This document shows positions 7,754-15,804 of a DNA stretch of 32,622 nucleotides, one piece after another. Position 1 is the first letter of the stretch. Every line of letters begins with the position of its first letter. A model generated the notes under the pieces. It was not told the DNA's origin and searched no databases. It saw nothing but the letters and a program-made list of their open reading frames with translations. Source of the stretch: an uncultured Nitrospira sp. (GTDB lineage: Bacteria > Nitrospirota > Nitrospiria > Nitrospirales > Nitrospiraceae); NCBI GenBank assembly GCA_902500805.1, contig CABVSA010000040.1, positions 1 through 32,622 of the forward strand. Reading direction: 5' to 3'. The position numbers were made by a program, and so were the translations under genes.

Positions 7754-7806
7754 GAGGACCCTCCTCCGTAGACGAAACCCCTCGGCAGTACATTGATCCT
7801 ATGGAA

Positions 7807-7839
7807 AGGTATGGGGATCGTACATTGCTTGTCAATGTA
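7807..7839 (-). promoter_or_regulatory. hicBA promoter with overlapping operator-like palindrome
   Basis: On the minus strand a perfect TTGACA (plus 7830-7835) is followed after 16-17 bases by CATACC/ATACCT (plus 7807-7813). A perfect palindrome TACATTG-5-CAATGTA occupies 7821-7839, covering the -35 box and part of the spacer. A third TACATTG half-site lies at 7789-7795, downstream of the start point. The layout fits autorepression by the antitoxin or the complex, which is an inference. Confidence 0.55.
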
Positions 7840-7904
7840 ACATCGTCGGGTTGATTTAATCCTGTTCGTGCGCTCCCTATACCCTCACCGTTTGGTTCGC
7901 CACC

Positions 7905-7913
7905 TGTTATACT
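7905..7913 (+). promoter_or_regulatory. Extended -10 promoter of tldD-tldE
   Basis: TGTTATACT at 7905-7913 is an extended -10 element (TGn plus TATACT). No good -35 is present at 16-18 bases, as is usual for this type. The transcript would start near 7920, about 29 bases before the tldD ATG, with GAGGA in between. Confidence 0.5.
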
Positions 7914-7948
7914 GACCCATCTCTTCCTTCACTCTGAGGACCAGCCTC

Positions 7949-9406
7949 ATGAGCTCTCCGACCTGGGATGAATTCGCCGAGCTTGCCCTGAAACGGATTA
8001 CGGCTTCGGGTGCCGAGTACGGCGATATCCGCATTCAAGACAGCCACACAGAACAGATCGATGGAGAAGATCGTCGAATCGCGTCGATTCGAGATACCCA
8101 GGACATCGGCTTCGGGATCCGCGTGCTCTATCACGGAGCCTGGGGGTTCGCGGCCAGTTCAATCCTGTCGCTGGAAGAAGTCCCGCGGGTAGCGGATCTG
8201 GCCGTGGAGATCGCCAAGGGGTCTGCCTCCGTCGCGCTTGAAAAGGTGCGATTAGCTCAGGAACCAGTCCACCGTGACCGTGTCGTCACGCCCTATCGCA
8301 TCGATCCCTTCAGCGTGGCACTGGAGAAAAAAACCGACTTACTCCTCACCACGATGGAGACGCTCCATCGACAATCTGGCGTCGCGCGAAGCAGTGCGAG
8401 CTTGTGGGCGCGCCGCGATCGGAAGCTGTTCGTGTCCAGCGAGGGGACTCATGTAGAGTTCGATCTGCTGGCTGGACAAGGCGACTGTACGGCGACGGCA
8501 TTGTACGAGAGCCGGTTTGCTTCACGTAGCTTCAACACGCCACATCTGCGCCAAGGCTATGAATTGATCGAGGATGCTGATCTGCAACGAGAAGCGTCGC
8601 GGGTTGCCGCACAAGCGGTGGAAAAGGTGAAGGCCCCAGTGGTGGATGCCGGACAGTATGATCTTGTTCTAGATCCAGAGCATCTCTCGCTGACGATCCA
8701 TGAGTCTTGTGGCCATCCAAGTGAACTTGACCGCGCACTCGGGTACGAAGCTAATTACGCCGGCACCAGTTTTTTGACGACGGAGAAGCTCGGAAGCTTT
8801 CGCTACGGTTCCTCGCATGTGAATCTGGTCGCCGATAACACCGAATCGGACACGCTTGCGGCCACCGGGTACGACGATGACGGAGTCTCGTGCCAGAAAT
8901 GGGATGTGATTCGAGACGGGATCTTTGTTGGGTACTGTACCAACCGAGAAGTTGCGCTGAAGATCGGCGCGACCCGTTCACGTGGGTCTAATCGAGCAGA
9001 TGGGTGGGGCAGTGTCCCTATCGTCCGGATCGCCAATATCGGGCTTGAGCCAGGCTCGGCCACGGTTGACCAGCTCATCGCCGACGTGAAACGCGGGATC
9101 TATATCGAAGGCCATGGTTCTTACAGCATCGACCAGCGACGGTACAATTTCCAGTTCGGTGGGGACGCGTTCTGGCTGATTGAACATGGTCGACGAACCC
9201 ATATGCTCCGGGACGTGATTTACCACGGCATCACGCCGGAGTTTTGGAGGAGCTGCGACGGCGTCGCTGATCGATCGGCTCGTCGGCGGTATGGATTCAT
9301 TACCTGTGGGAAAGGTCAACCAGGTCAGTCGGGTTGGATGACCCATGCCGCATCAACGGCAAGGTTTCGACAGGTGCAGGTGATCAGAGGGGAAGGACAG
9401 TCATGA
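7949..9406 (+). CDS. tldD: Metalloprotease TldD
   Basis: This 485-residue protein is the catalytic half of the TldD/TldE heterodimer, a cytosolic metalloprotease that trims or degrades unfolded peptides and matures some ribosomally made peptides. The zinc motif HExxxH is at His251-Glu252-His256 (TIHESCGHPSELDR), and the third ligand is probably the Cys in ITCGKGQPGQ near residue 453. Length agrees with the family (about 480). The gene overlaps tldE by four bases (ATGA), so translation is coupled. The start is supported by GAGGA upstream and a nearby extended -10 promoter. No precursor-peptide gene was noticed nearby, which favours a general role. Confidence 0.9.
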   Translation: MSSPTWDEFAELALKRITASGAEYGDIRIQDSHTEQIDGEDRRIASIRDTQDIGFGIRVLYHGAWGFAASSILSLEEVPRVADLAVEIAKGSASVALEKVRLAQEPVHRDRVVTPYRIDPFSVALEKKTDLLLTTMETLHRQSGVARSSASLWARRDRKLFVSSEGTHVEFDLLAGQGDCTATALYESRFASRSFNTPHLRQGYELIEDADLQREASRVAAQAVEKVKAPVVDAGQYDLVLDPEHLSLTIHESCGHPSELDRALGYEANYAGTSFLTTEKLGSFRYGSSHVNLVADNTESDTLAATGYDDDGVSCQKWDVIRDGIFVGYCTNREVALKIGATRSRGSNRADGWGSVPIVRIANIGLEPGSATVDQLIADVKRGIYIEGHGSYSIDQRRYNFQFGGDAFWLIEHGRRTHMLRDVIYHGITPEFWRSCDGVADRSARRRYGFITCGKGQPGQSGWMTHAASTARFRQVQVIRGEGQS

Positions 9407-10746
9407 CCGCCGCGAGCGGGAAGTCTTGGCCGCGCATGACGAGTCGCGAGGAGTTTCGCTTTCTCAGTGATCTCGTGTTTACACGCTCGTCAGCCGATCA
9501 GACGATGGTCCGTCTTCATGACCACCATGCAGGAACGACGCGATTTGCCAACAATCAGGTCGTGCAAAATGTCGATACGAGACGCGGACTACTCTCCGTG
9601 AACGTTGCCTTCGATGGGCGGCATGGAACGGCCAGCACAACCGATTTCACGGCTGGTGCGATCCAGGACGCCGTGATGCGCGCTGAGCGGATTGCCAGAG
9701 TTTCTCCCGTCGATCCGGAATACCTTCCCCCACCGGATCCCTGCGCATTCCCTATGCGAGCGACGGTAAAATCTGAGACTGTCGGGGCAGGACCAGCCCG
9801 CCGACTGGAGTACACCAACGAAGCGATCAGTCAGTGCCGGATGGAAAATCTGATGGCGGCCGGCGTGGTGTCGTCCTCGATGACGGTGGTCGGGATTGCT
9901 GCGAACAACGGACTCTTCGGCTATGAGCATCGGGGGGATGCCAGGTATAGCCTGACGGTGCAAGCCGGAGACGCAACAGGCTGGAGTGCGGCCGCACACC
10001 GATCGATTGATCACTTAAAGGTTCAGGAGAGAACGTTAGCAGCCATTAAGAAAGCCAAGTCCGGTCGTGATGTGCAGGAACTATCGGAAGGGACGTATCC
10101 GGTGATCCTTGAGCCGGCGGCTGTGGCCGGCCTGTGGGCGTGGCTGATCCGGTCGCTCGATGCCAAATCCTATGCCAAAGGAACCAGCCCAGTTGCAGGA
10201 AAGCTGGGACGCCACATCGTGGATGAACGACTGAGTCTCCGGAATAGTCCGGATCATCCCGATCTGCTGGGAGAAGGATTTACTCCGGATGGTTTACCGA
10301 GCATTGCCTCGGTCTGGGTCGATCACGGAGTCTTACGACAGCTGGCTCACAGCCGGTTTACGGCCAAGACTGATGGAGTGGATCCCATCCCCACACTGGA
10401 GGCCCCGGCCTTGTCCGTAGAGGGACTCCCAGTGGCCTCAATTCAGGACCTCGTGAAGAGTGCCGAGCGCGCGATTCTAGTCACGAATTTTTGGTACATC
10501 CGGCCCGTGAATGATCGCAATCTAGTGTTGACCGGTATGACCAGGGACGGAACCTTCCTGGTGGAGAAGGGGGAGGTGGTGTCGGCGGTGAAGAACTTCC
10601 GCTTTCATGAGAGCCCGCTTACGGCATTTCAGCAGGTTGAGGCCTGGACGCGTCCGATGGAAGCGGTGAACTCGGAAACAGGAAAAATGCTCGTTCCGGC
10701 CATGGCCCTACCACGGTTTACCTTTTCCAGCGTGACCCGGTTTTAG
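9403..10746 (+). CDS. tldE: TldE/PmbA family protein, partner of TldD
   Basis: The 447-residue product belongs to the PmbA/TldE branch: it shares the overall TldD fold but has no HExxxH, as expected for the non-catalytic subunit. Characteristic segments are DHHAGTTRFANNQVVQNVDT near the N-terminus, AKSYAKGTSPVAGKLG in the middle and TNFWYIRPVNDRNLVLTGMT near the C-terminus. ATG 9403 lies in the ATGA overlap with the tldD stop and is preceded by GGAAGGA, so it is preferred to the in-frame codon at 9334. Together with TldD it would form the active heterodimer. Confidence 0.88.
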   Translation: MTAASGKSWPRMTSREEFRFLSDLVFTRSSADQTMVRLHDHHAGTTRFANNQVVQNVDTRRGLLSVNVAFDGRHGTASTTDFTAGAIQDAVMRAERIARVSPVDPEYLPPPDPCAFPMRATVKSETVGAGPARRLEYTNEAISQCRMENLMAAGVVSSSMTVVGIAANNGLFGYEHRGDARYSLTVQAGDATGWSAAAHRSIDHLKVQERTLAAIKKAKSGRDVQELSEGTYPVILEPAAVAGLWAWLIRSLDAKSYAKGTSPVAGKLGRHIVDERLSLRNSPDHPDLLGEGFTPDGLPSIASVWVDHGVLRQLAHSRFTAKTDGVDPIPTLEAPALSVEGLPVASIQDLVKSAERAILVTNFWYIRPVNDRNLVLTGMTRDGTFLVEKGEVVSAVKNFRFHESPLTAFQQVEAWTRPMEAVNSETGKMLVPAMALPRFTFSSVTRF

Positions 10747-10763
10747 TTAATCAGTTAAGAATC

Positions 10764-10825
10764 CGAATATATTCGTATCGTTGCTGAATAAAAAGGTTGA
10801 CTCTTGAGTCGATGAGGAGTAGGTA
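10764..10825 (+). promoter_or_regulatory. Candidate promoter and palindrome upstream of the coiled-coil gene
   Basis: TTGACT at 10797-10802 and TAGGTA at 10820-10825 are 17 bases apart. Upstream is a perfect 12-base palindrome CGAATATATTCG at 10764-10775, 21 bases before the -35 box, which could be a regulator site. The stretch is noticeably AT-rich. The transcript would start about 37 bases before the ATG at 10869. Confidence 0.4.
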
Positions 10826-10868
10826 CATTAATTGTAGCTGAATAGGTCCGAATGAAGGGATCCTCCAG

Positions 10869-11519
10869 ATGCCCCCCCGTTTTAATAAAGAACCCATTAA
10901 CTTGATCCATCGGATTCCGTCTCAGAAGCAAATCGATGAGGCACGACCAGTGCCTCCGGCCTATGGCCAAGTTCTGCTTCAAGCAGGGGCGATCTGTCTC
11001 AGCAAAGTCCGTAATTTCTTTTCCAATGTGGTGCAATATGTAGGGGAGACTTCTGCTCGAGTCAGGAGGAAGCCGCTTGCCCTTCCGGATTGGACAAAAG
11101 AACGGTTTGAGACGATTGAACGCGTTGGTAGGCAAGGTGCGGGGCACACGCAAGTCGCTGCCACTTCATTGGCACCAAACGTCACGATTCTCCAAACTCC
11201 TATTCCTGTGCAGTCAGGGGAAGTCGCCGACCTCCGGGCCTGTTTGGTCGGACAACAGGATGAGATTGCCCGGTTGACGTCGCATATTCAAGAGTTGACT
11301 TCGTTGGTGAGTGCCCAACAACAGGTCCTTGTGCATTTAGGGAAAGAGCTTGAAACGGGAGAGTTTTCAGCCACATCCAACGGGACGGCGGCTGCGACAG
11401 TAAAGAGAAACCGTGTCGTTCGGAAGAAGCCGACTGTCGGTGAAGCGCAGACTCACCCGCAAGGGAATGATCATCCATTTCCTCCTCAAGACACCGAAGG
11501 CCCGTCGCTCAACATCTAG
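10869..11519 (+). CDS. Hypothetical protein with a central coiled coil
   Basis: The 216-residue product has no signal peptide or membrane segment and matches no family I know. Residues about 118-160 (VADLRACLVGQQDEIARLTS, then HIQELTSLVSAQQQVL) have a leucine/isoleucine heptad pattern that predicts a coiled coil. The C-terminal 50 residues are polar, with basic runs (KRNRVVRKKP) and Pro/Gln/His-rich sequence, and are probably disordered. The N-terminal third is basic with prolines. The ATG is preceded by GAAGGGA and by a plausible promoter. It is the only gene between tldE and the TPR gene. A structural or oligomeric adaptor is possible but not shown. Confidence 0.5.
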   Translation: MPPRFNKEPINLIHRIPSQKQIDEARPVPPAYGQVLLQAGAICLSKVRNFFSNVVQYVGETSARVRRKPLALPDWTKERFETIERVGRQGAGHTQVAATSLAPNVTILQTPIPVQSGEVADLRACLVGQQDEIARLTSHIQELTSLVSAQQQVLVHLGKELETGEFSATSNGTAAATVKRNRVVRKKPTVGEAQTHPQGNDHPFPPQDTEGPSLNI

Positions 11520-11664
11520 CTGGTTCACTCAGCACCGGCTGGTATCCTGCCCGTCCCCTGACGCCATTTTTGGATCAACTACTACGAGCCACGTTCACTT
11601 GTGACGATGAGATGGCGCCTGTGCCTCTAGTCAGGTGCCGGCCACGTCTGCTAAGAATCTGTCG

Positions 11665-13302
11665 ATGATCACCGGTCGTATCTCATTGTGTGTCGTATTT
11701 TGCCTGAGTCTGTCCATCCTAGAGCCGGCGGAGGCAGTCGAGCGCGTGGCGAGTCGAGTCCCTCTCTTTGAGAATCTCGGAACCCTGCACCACCCGATCA
11801 CCACCCGTTCCAAGGAAACGCAACGATATTTTGATCAAGGATTGCGGCTTGTCTACGCCTTTAATCATGAGGAGGCGATCCGTGCGTTTGAAGAAGCCGC
11901 CAGGCTGGATCCTTCCGCCGCGATGGTCTATTGGGGTATCGCACTGGCCCTCGGGCCGAATATCAATGCGGGTATGGACAAGACTGATGAGCGCCGGGCC
12001 TGGGAGGCCCTGCAGAAAGCCAGATCCTACAGCGCCCATGTGACACCTGCTGAACAAGCCTATCTCCTGGCGATCAGCAAGCGGTACAGCCTGAAGGGAC
12101 CCACACGAGGAGCGCTCGACAAAGCCTATGCGGATGCCATGCGTGTTCTCTGGAAACAATTCCCGGAGGATCCCGATGCCGGGGCATTGTTTGCCGAAGC
12201 CCTCATGGACCTCCACCCCTGGGATCTCTGGACCGTCAATGGAAAGCCGAAGTCCGGGACAGCGGAAATTGTGTCGACGTTGGAGGCGGTTCTTGCGCGA
12301 GTGCCGAACCATCCGGGGGCCTGTCATTACTACATCCATGCCATGGAAGCATCACCGACTCCGGAGCGCGCCTTGGCCTGTGCGGAACGGTTGCCTGCGT
12401 TGATGCCTGGGGCCGGACATCTCGTCCATATGCCGGCGCATATCCACATGCGACTCGGTCGATACCACGAAGCCGCAGAACAAAACGCGCAGGCCGCCGA
12501 AATTGACCGGCATTATTTAGCAGGGCGAGCATCCACTGGGGATGAGGCTGAGGGCTACCACCAGCATAACCTTCATTTTCTCTGGGCTTCTTTGCTGATG
12601 GAGGGCCGAAGCGCTGAAGCTATGAAGGTCGCCCGACAACTCACGGTGACGATGAGGGAAGCGGACATCCGGCGAGATTCATCACAGGAGTTGTATCTGC
12701 CTGTGCCACTCTGGACGATGATTCGCTTTGGACAGTGGGAGGCGCTGCTCCAAGAATTGCCTCCGCCGAACACATTCCGACTGAAGCAAGCGATCTGGCG
12801 ATTGGGAAGGGGCATGGCATTGGGTGCCTCCGGGAGAGTACCGGGAGCTGAGGGAGAGCATGCCGTCTTGGCAACGCTGGCAAAACGATTTGCGCGAAAC
12901 CGGACGACCGAAGAGAAAACCGAGCGGGCCCTCATTCAGATCGCCGAGCGTCTGCTTGCCGGAGAAATTGCCGTTCATCACAAGCACTATGACGCGGCAA
13001 TCACAGCCCTTCGAGAGGCCATCACATTAGAGGACGCCCTGCCGTATTCGGAGCCACCGTTCTGGCCCATTTCAGTTCGGCATTATTTGGGTGTTGTCTT
13101 GCAGAAAGCCGGGCACGCTCAAGAAGCAGAATCGGTCTATCGAGCCGATCTGATCAAACATCCACACAATGGATGGGCTGAGTATGGGCTGATGCAGAGC
13201 CTTCGCGCTCAACGAAAAGATCGCGAGGCGAACGAGGTGGAGCAGCAATGGAAGCGGGCATGGGCACATGCCGATGTGAACCTGGTTGCCTCTCGTTTTT
13301 GA
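11665..13302 (+). CDS. Exported tetratricopeptide-repeat protein
   Basis: Starting at ATG 11665 the product has 545 residues with a signal peptide (hydrophobic segment 6-18, cleavage near AEA at 22-24). TPR-type helices are visible at about 55-90 (FNHEEAIRAFEEAARLDPSA), in the middle (HPGACHYYIHAMEASPTPER, HMPAHIHMRLGRYHEAAEQN) and at the C-terminus (HYDAAITALREAI, AGHAQEAESVYRADL). The histidine-rich segments HYYIHA and HMPAHIHM are conserved in this family of large periplasmic TPR proteins and hint at a metal or haem site, but the function is unknown. An in-frame GTG at 11635 would add ten residues and give a poorer signal peptide. No strong ribosome site is seen. Confidence 0.65.
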   Translation: MITGRISLCVVFCLSLSILEPAEAVERVASRVPLFENLGTLHHPITTRSKETQRYFDQGLRLVYAFNHEEAIRAFEEAARLDPSAAMVYWGIALALGPNINAGMDKTDERRAWEALQKARSYSAHVTPAEQAYLLAISKRYSLKGPTRGALDKAYADAMRVLWKQFPEDPDAGALFAEALMDLHPWDLWTVNGKPKSGTAEIVSTLEAVLARVPNHPGACHYYIHAMEASPTPERALACAERLPALMPGAGHLVHMPAHIHMRLGRYHEAAEQNAQAAEIDRHYLAGRASTGDEAEGYHQHNLHFLWASLLMEGRSAEAMKVARQLTVTMREADIRRDSSQELYLPVPLWTMIRFGQWEALLQELPPPNTFRLKQAIWRLGRGMALGASGRVPGAEGEHAVLATLAKRFARNRTTEEKTERALIQIAERLLAGEIAVHHKHYDAAITALREAITLEDALPYSEPPFWPISVRHYLGVVLQKAGHAQEAESVYRADLIKHPHNGWAEYGLMQSLRAQRKDREANEVEQQWKRAWAHADVNLVASRF

Positions 13303-13332
13303 GAGGCCGGATATACAGAGGTGGAGGTAGGG

Positions 13333-13875
13333 ATGCGATTTGTCGTTGGAGTAATGGGACCAGCCAAGGCACCAAAGAAGGATCTCGATAACGCGCGAAT
13401 CCTTGGCGAGTTTATTGCGCGACGTGGCTGGGTGGTGCTGACGGGGGGGAAAGACGTGGGCGTCATGGAAGCCGCTTGTGAAGGCGCCAAACGGGTTGGG
13501 GGTAGCCTGACCATCGGTATCTTACCAACAGCGAAGGACAAAGTGTCTCGGCATGTCGATGTGTCCATCATCACCGAAATGGGCAGTGGTCGGAACAACA
13601 TCAACGTGTTGACCAGCCATGTCGTGGTGGTGTGCGGATTGAGCGGGTCTGGGACCGTCTCCGAAGTGGCTCTGGCGGTCAAGGCGGGGAAACCCGTCAT
13701 TCTCGTCGCGGCGTCAGATGCGGACGTGACCTTCTTCCGCAAACTCGACAAGCGTTTGGTCAATGCCGCCGCCACGCCGGAGGAGGCGATTGAGCTCATC
13801 ATGAAGCTGATGGACAAACGGCAACGACGAACACATCGTACGGAACAGGAAACATACGGGTATGTGCCGGTGTAG
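13333..13875 (+). CDS. SLOG/LOG-like Rossmann-fold protein (TIGR00725 type)
   Basis: The 180-residue product begins with a Rossmann strand (MRFVVGVMGPAKAPKKDLDN) and carries GWVVLTGGKDVGVMEAACEG and VVVCGLSGSGTVSEVALAVK, the patterns of the possible lysine decarboxylase/LOG superfamily (GG-x-GVM-x-A and a G-GT-x-SE-x-A motif in place of PGGxGTxxE). The family includes cytokinin phosphoribohydrolases and nucleotide-sensing SLOG domains. This TIGR00725-like branch has no settled function and lacks the exact PGGxGTxxE signature, so enzymatic activity is uncertain. ATG 13333 has GGAGG six bases upstream. It follows the TPR gene by 30 bases and may be co-transcribed. Confidence 0.7.
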   Translation: MRFVVGVMGPAKAPKKDLDNARILGEFIARRGWVVLTGGKDVGVMEAACEGAKRVGGSLTIGILPTAKDKVSRHVDVSIITEMGSGRNNINVLTSHVVVVCGLSGSGTVSEVALAVKAGKPVILVAASDADVTFFRKLDKRLVNAAATPEEAIELIMKLMDKRQRRTHRTEQETYGYVPV

Positions 13876-14026
13876 CCGACAATAGTCGTCGCTCGTGAAG
13901 CGTCAAGCGTCTTAAACCGAACGAGAAGCGCTTTTTGCGAGATACGCGAGCGATCCGACGAAGTACATTGTCGGCTGCTGTAAGAATGGAGCCTCCGCGA
14001 CGACGATAAGGGAGGAGGATACCAAC

Positions 14027-14647
14027 ATGACAACTCAACGGCGGTTCATCGCTCTGGCTATCGGGCTTATCGTATGCATGATTCTCGCAAACGTCCCACT
14101 TGCTGATACGCCAGCGGCCACGCCCAGTGCCAAGGCCTATTTTGCAGGTGGCTGCTTCTGGTGCATGGAGGAAGCGTTTGAAAAGGTGGAGGGGGTCGTC
14201 AGTGTTGTGTCGGGGTATATGGGCGGCACGGTGGCCAACCCAAGCTATGAAGAAGTGTCCGCTGGGCGGACAGGCCATGCGGAGTCGGTGGAAGTCATCT
14301 ATGACTCAACGAAGGTCACGTATCAGAAGCTCCTTGATGCCTTTTGGCACAATGTAGATCCGCTTATGCCCAACGCACAGTTTTGCGATCATGGGTCTCA
14401 GTACCGATCTGCTATCTTTTACTCCACTGAGGAAGAAAAACGATTAGCGGAAGAATCGAAATCCGCAATCGAGCAGGCCAAGAAATTTCCCGCACCGATC
14501 GTGACCCAGCTAGTCCCTGCATCGACCTTCTATCCTGCTGAAGACTATCATCAGGACTACTACAAGAAGAATCCACTCCGCTATAAATACTACAAATATG
14601 GATGTGGCCGAGCCAACCGGCTGGAAGCCTTGTGGGGGAAGCCGTAA
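14027..14647 (+). CDS. msrA: Peptide-methionine (S)-S-oxide reductase MsrA, exported form
   Basis: The product has 206 residues. The active-site motif GCFWC is at 42-46 with catalytic Cys43, followed by the family segments GYMGGTVANPSYEEVSAGRT, GHAESVEVIYD, QYRSAIFY and AEDYHQDYYKKNP. A signal peptide (hydrophobic residues 8-22) precedes the domain, so the enzyme should repair oxidised methionine in periplasmic or envelope proteins. A C-terminal YGCGR cysteine could resolve the catalytic disulfide. AGGGAGGAGG precedes the ATG. No msrB is adjacent. Confidence 0.9.
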   Translation: MTTQRRFIALAIGLIVCMILANVPLADTPAATPSAKAYFAGGCFWCMEEAFEKVEGVVSVVSGYMGGTVANPSYEEVSAGRTGHAESVEVIYDSTKVTYQKLLDAFWHNVDPLMPNAQFCDHGSQYRSAIFYSTEEEKRLAEESKSAIEQAKKFPAPIVTQLVPASTFYPAEDYHQDYYKKNPLRYKYYKYGCGRANRLEALWGKP

Positions 14648-14741
14648 TCAACGATCCTGTCTCTAGCTCGAAGAGGCGCGCGGATCAAGTGAGCACTCAC
14701 CTCGTATCGCTCGGGTTGTAATAACACCGGGGACTTTGACC

Positions 14742-14783
14742 GGCTGGGATCGACAGAAGATATGGATTCCTAGAATCCCAGCC
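14742..14783 (+). terminator. Hairpin downstream of msrA, possible weak terminator
   Basis: GGCTGGGAT (14742-14750) pairs perfectly with ATCCCAGCC (14775-14783). Inside the loop GGATTC-3-GAATCC (14764-14778) forms a second, mutually exclusive palindrome. Only a short T-containing stretch (TGTTTCT) follows, so termination would be weak; a regulatory structure for the DUF5674 operon is the alternative. Confidence 0.3.
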
Positions 14784-14873
14784 TGTTTCTGAAATTTCCC
14801 CTGGACAACTCTATGGTTGACAGAGCGAGGCCTAACCAGCAATCTTGCTACCCTCAAGTCGAATTGGGAGATC

Positions 14874-15221
14874 ATGGAAATCATCATTGTTCGATCGAGC
14901 GTGACCAAGGCCAGTCTGAACATCATGGCCCAGCAACAGTTTGGTGACATGGTGAAGGCTGTTGTGGATATCGAGCAGGGGATCATGGCGATCGGTGGGG
15001 AATTGCATTCTGATGAAGAAGCGGTACTGTTGGAGCAGGGCTCGCTACAGAGAAACCTCTGGGGCATCAATCTCTATCCGGAGCACCCAGCCGAAGAATG
15101 GATTGAGTTCGACTCGATGATCAATGTGCGTCCTTCCGGCGGGAACCGTTCACGGTCTGTTGAGCGCCTAGAAATTCGTGAAGCCGTGACAGCCGTCGTG
15201 AAGCAATTGGTCCAGGACTAA
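14874..15221 (+). CDS. DUF5674 family protein
   Basis: The 115-residue product MEIIIVRSSVTKASLNIMAQ, with FGDMVKAVVDIEQGIMAIGG, ELHSDEEAVLLEQGS and EFDSMINVRPSGGNRSRSVE, matches the small family known as DUF5674, whose function is unknown. It is soluble, acidic in the middle and has no cysteine. The highly conserved Gly-Gly-Glu-Leu-His-x-Asp-Glu-Glu stretch could be a metal or nucleic-acid site, but that is a guess. ATG 14874 is preceded by TTGGGAG; the longer frame from TTG 14817 starts within a possible -35 box (TTGACA, 14817-14822). It is followed after four bases by a second small gene, so the two form an operon. Confidence 0.7.
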   Translation: MEIIIVRSSVTKASLNIMAQQQFGDMVKAVVDIEQGIMAIGGELHSDEEAVLLEQGSLQRNLWGINLYPEHPAEEWIEFDSMINVRPSGGNRSRSVERLEIREAVTAVVKQLVQD

Positions 15222-15225
15222 CAGC

Positions 15226-15555
15226 ATGGTGCCCATTCACGGTCAATTAGCTGCAGGACGGTGGCATACCCTCTCGCTTGTCGAGCAGCTCGCCAATGTC
15301 GGCAGCGATGTGGCGCGTGCCGCCCGTTGGTATGGGAAGGATCAGCAGCGTTGTGAGCAGACCTTCGAGCGCGCCTTGGAATTATTGGATCTGACCATTG
15401 CGGATGATCGATGGAAAGGGCGGCGGAAGGAACTGACCCGCGCACGCGAACTGCTGTGCGACGCGATGTTTGGTGGAACAACCTACGGTAGCGACCTCGC
15501 TTCACTCGATCGCTATTTCTTTCACTTCGCGATGGCCGCGCGCGTTGGTCGATAA
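15226..15555 (+). CDS. Conserved small protein paired with DUF5674
   Basis: This 109-residue, mostly helical protein has the segments AAGRWHTLSLVEQLANVGSD, FERALELLDLTIADDRW and RARELLCDAMFGG followed by YFFHFAMAARVGR. I recall similar proteins encoded directly beside DUF5674 genes in varied bacteria; this is recollection and was not searched. The all-helical pattern with a Tyr/Phe-rich end resembles small HEPN-like or four-helix proteins, but no catalytic motif (such as RxxxxH) is present, so that idea is weak. The gap of four bases to the upstream stop indicates translational coupling. The pair might be an uncharacterised two-component module. Confidence 0.6.
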   Translation: MVPIHGQLAAGRWHTLSLVEQLANVGSDVARAARWYGKDQQRCEQTFERALELLDLTIADDRWKGRRKELTRARELLCDAMFGGTTYGSDLASLDRYFFHFAMAARVGR

Positions 15556-15804
15556 AGACCCGATGCCGGGGCGTTTCCCTTGAGAATGTCGTGCTGACCA
15601 TTGAGACCACGGGTTATTGGCCCGTGTGGAGCATCCCAATGCCACTCGGTATCCAAACCAATTCTTCAGATCAGACCGTGATGCCGGTATCGTTGAATCC
15701 ATGATGGTTGCGAAGAGCCAAAACGTAAGAGGGAAGGATCCTTTTCAGATCGCCGTATGATTTCGATGGGACCGCGCAGCGCAGTCTTCTAGTATTTCGA
15801 CGGC

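Noticed and set aside
13209..14033. A 274-codon minus-strand frame over the SLOG-fold gene
   Set aside because: It is Ser/Thr/Arg-rich, as expected for an antisense shadow, and it overlaps a gene with recognisable motifs.
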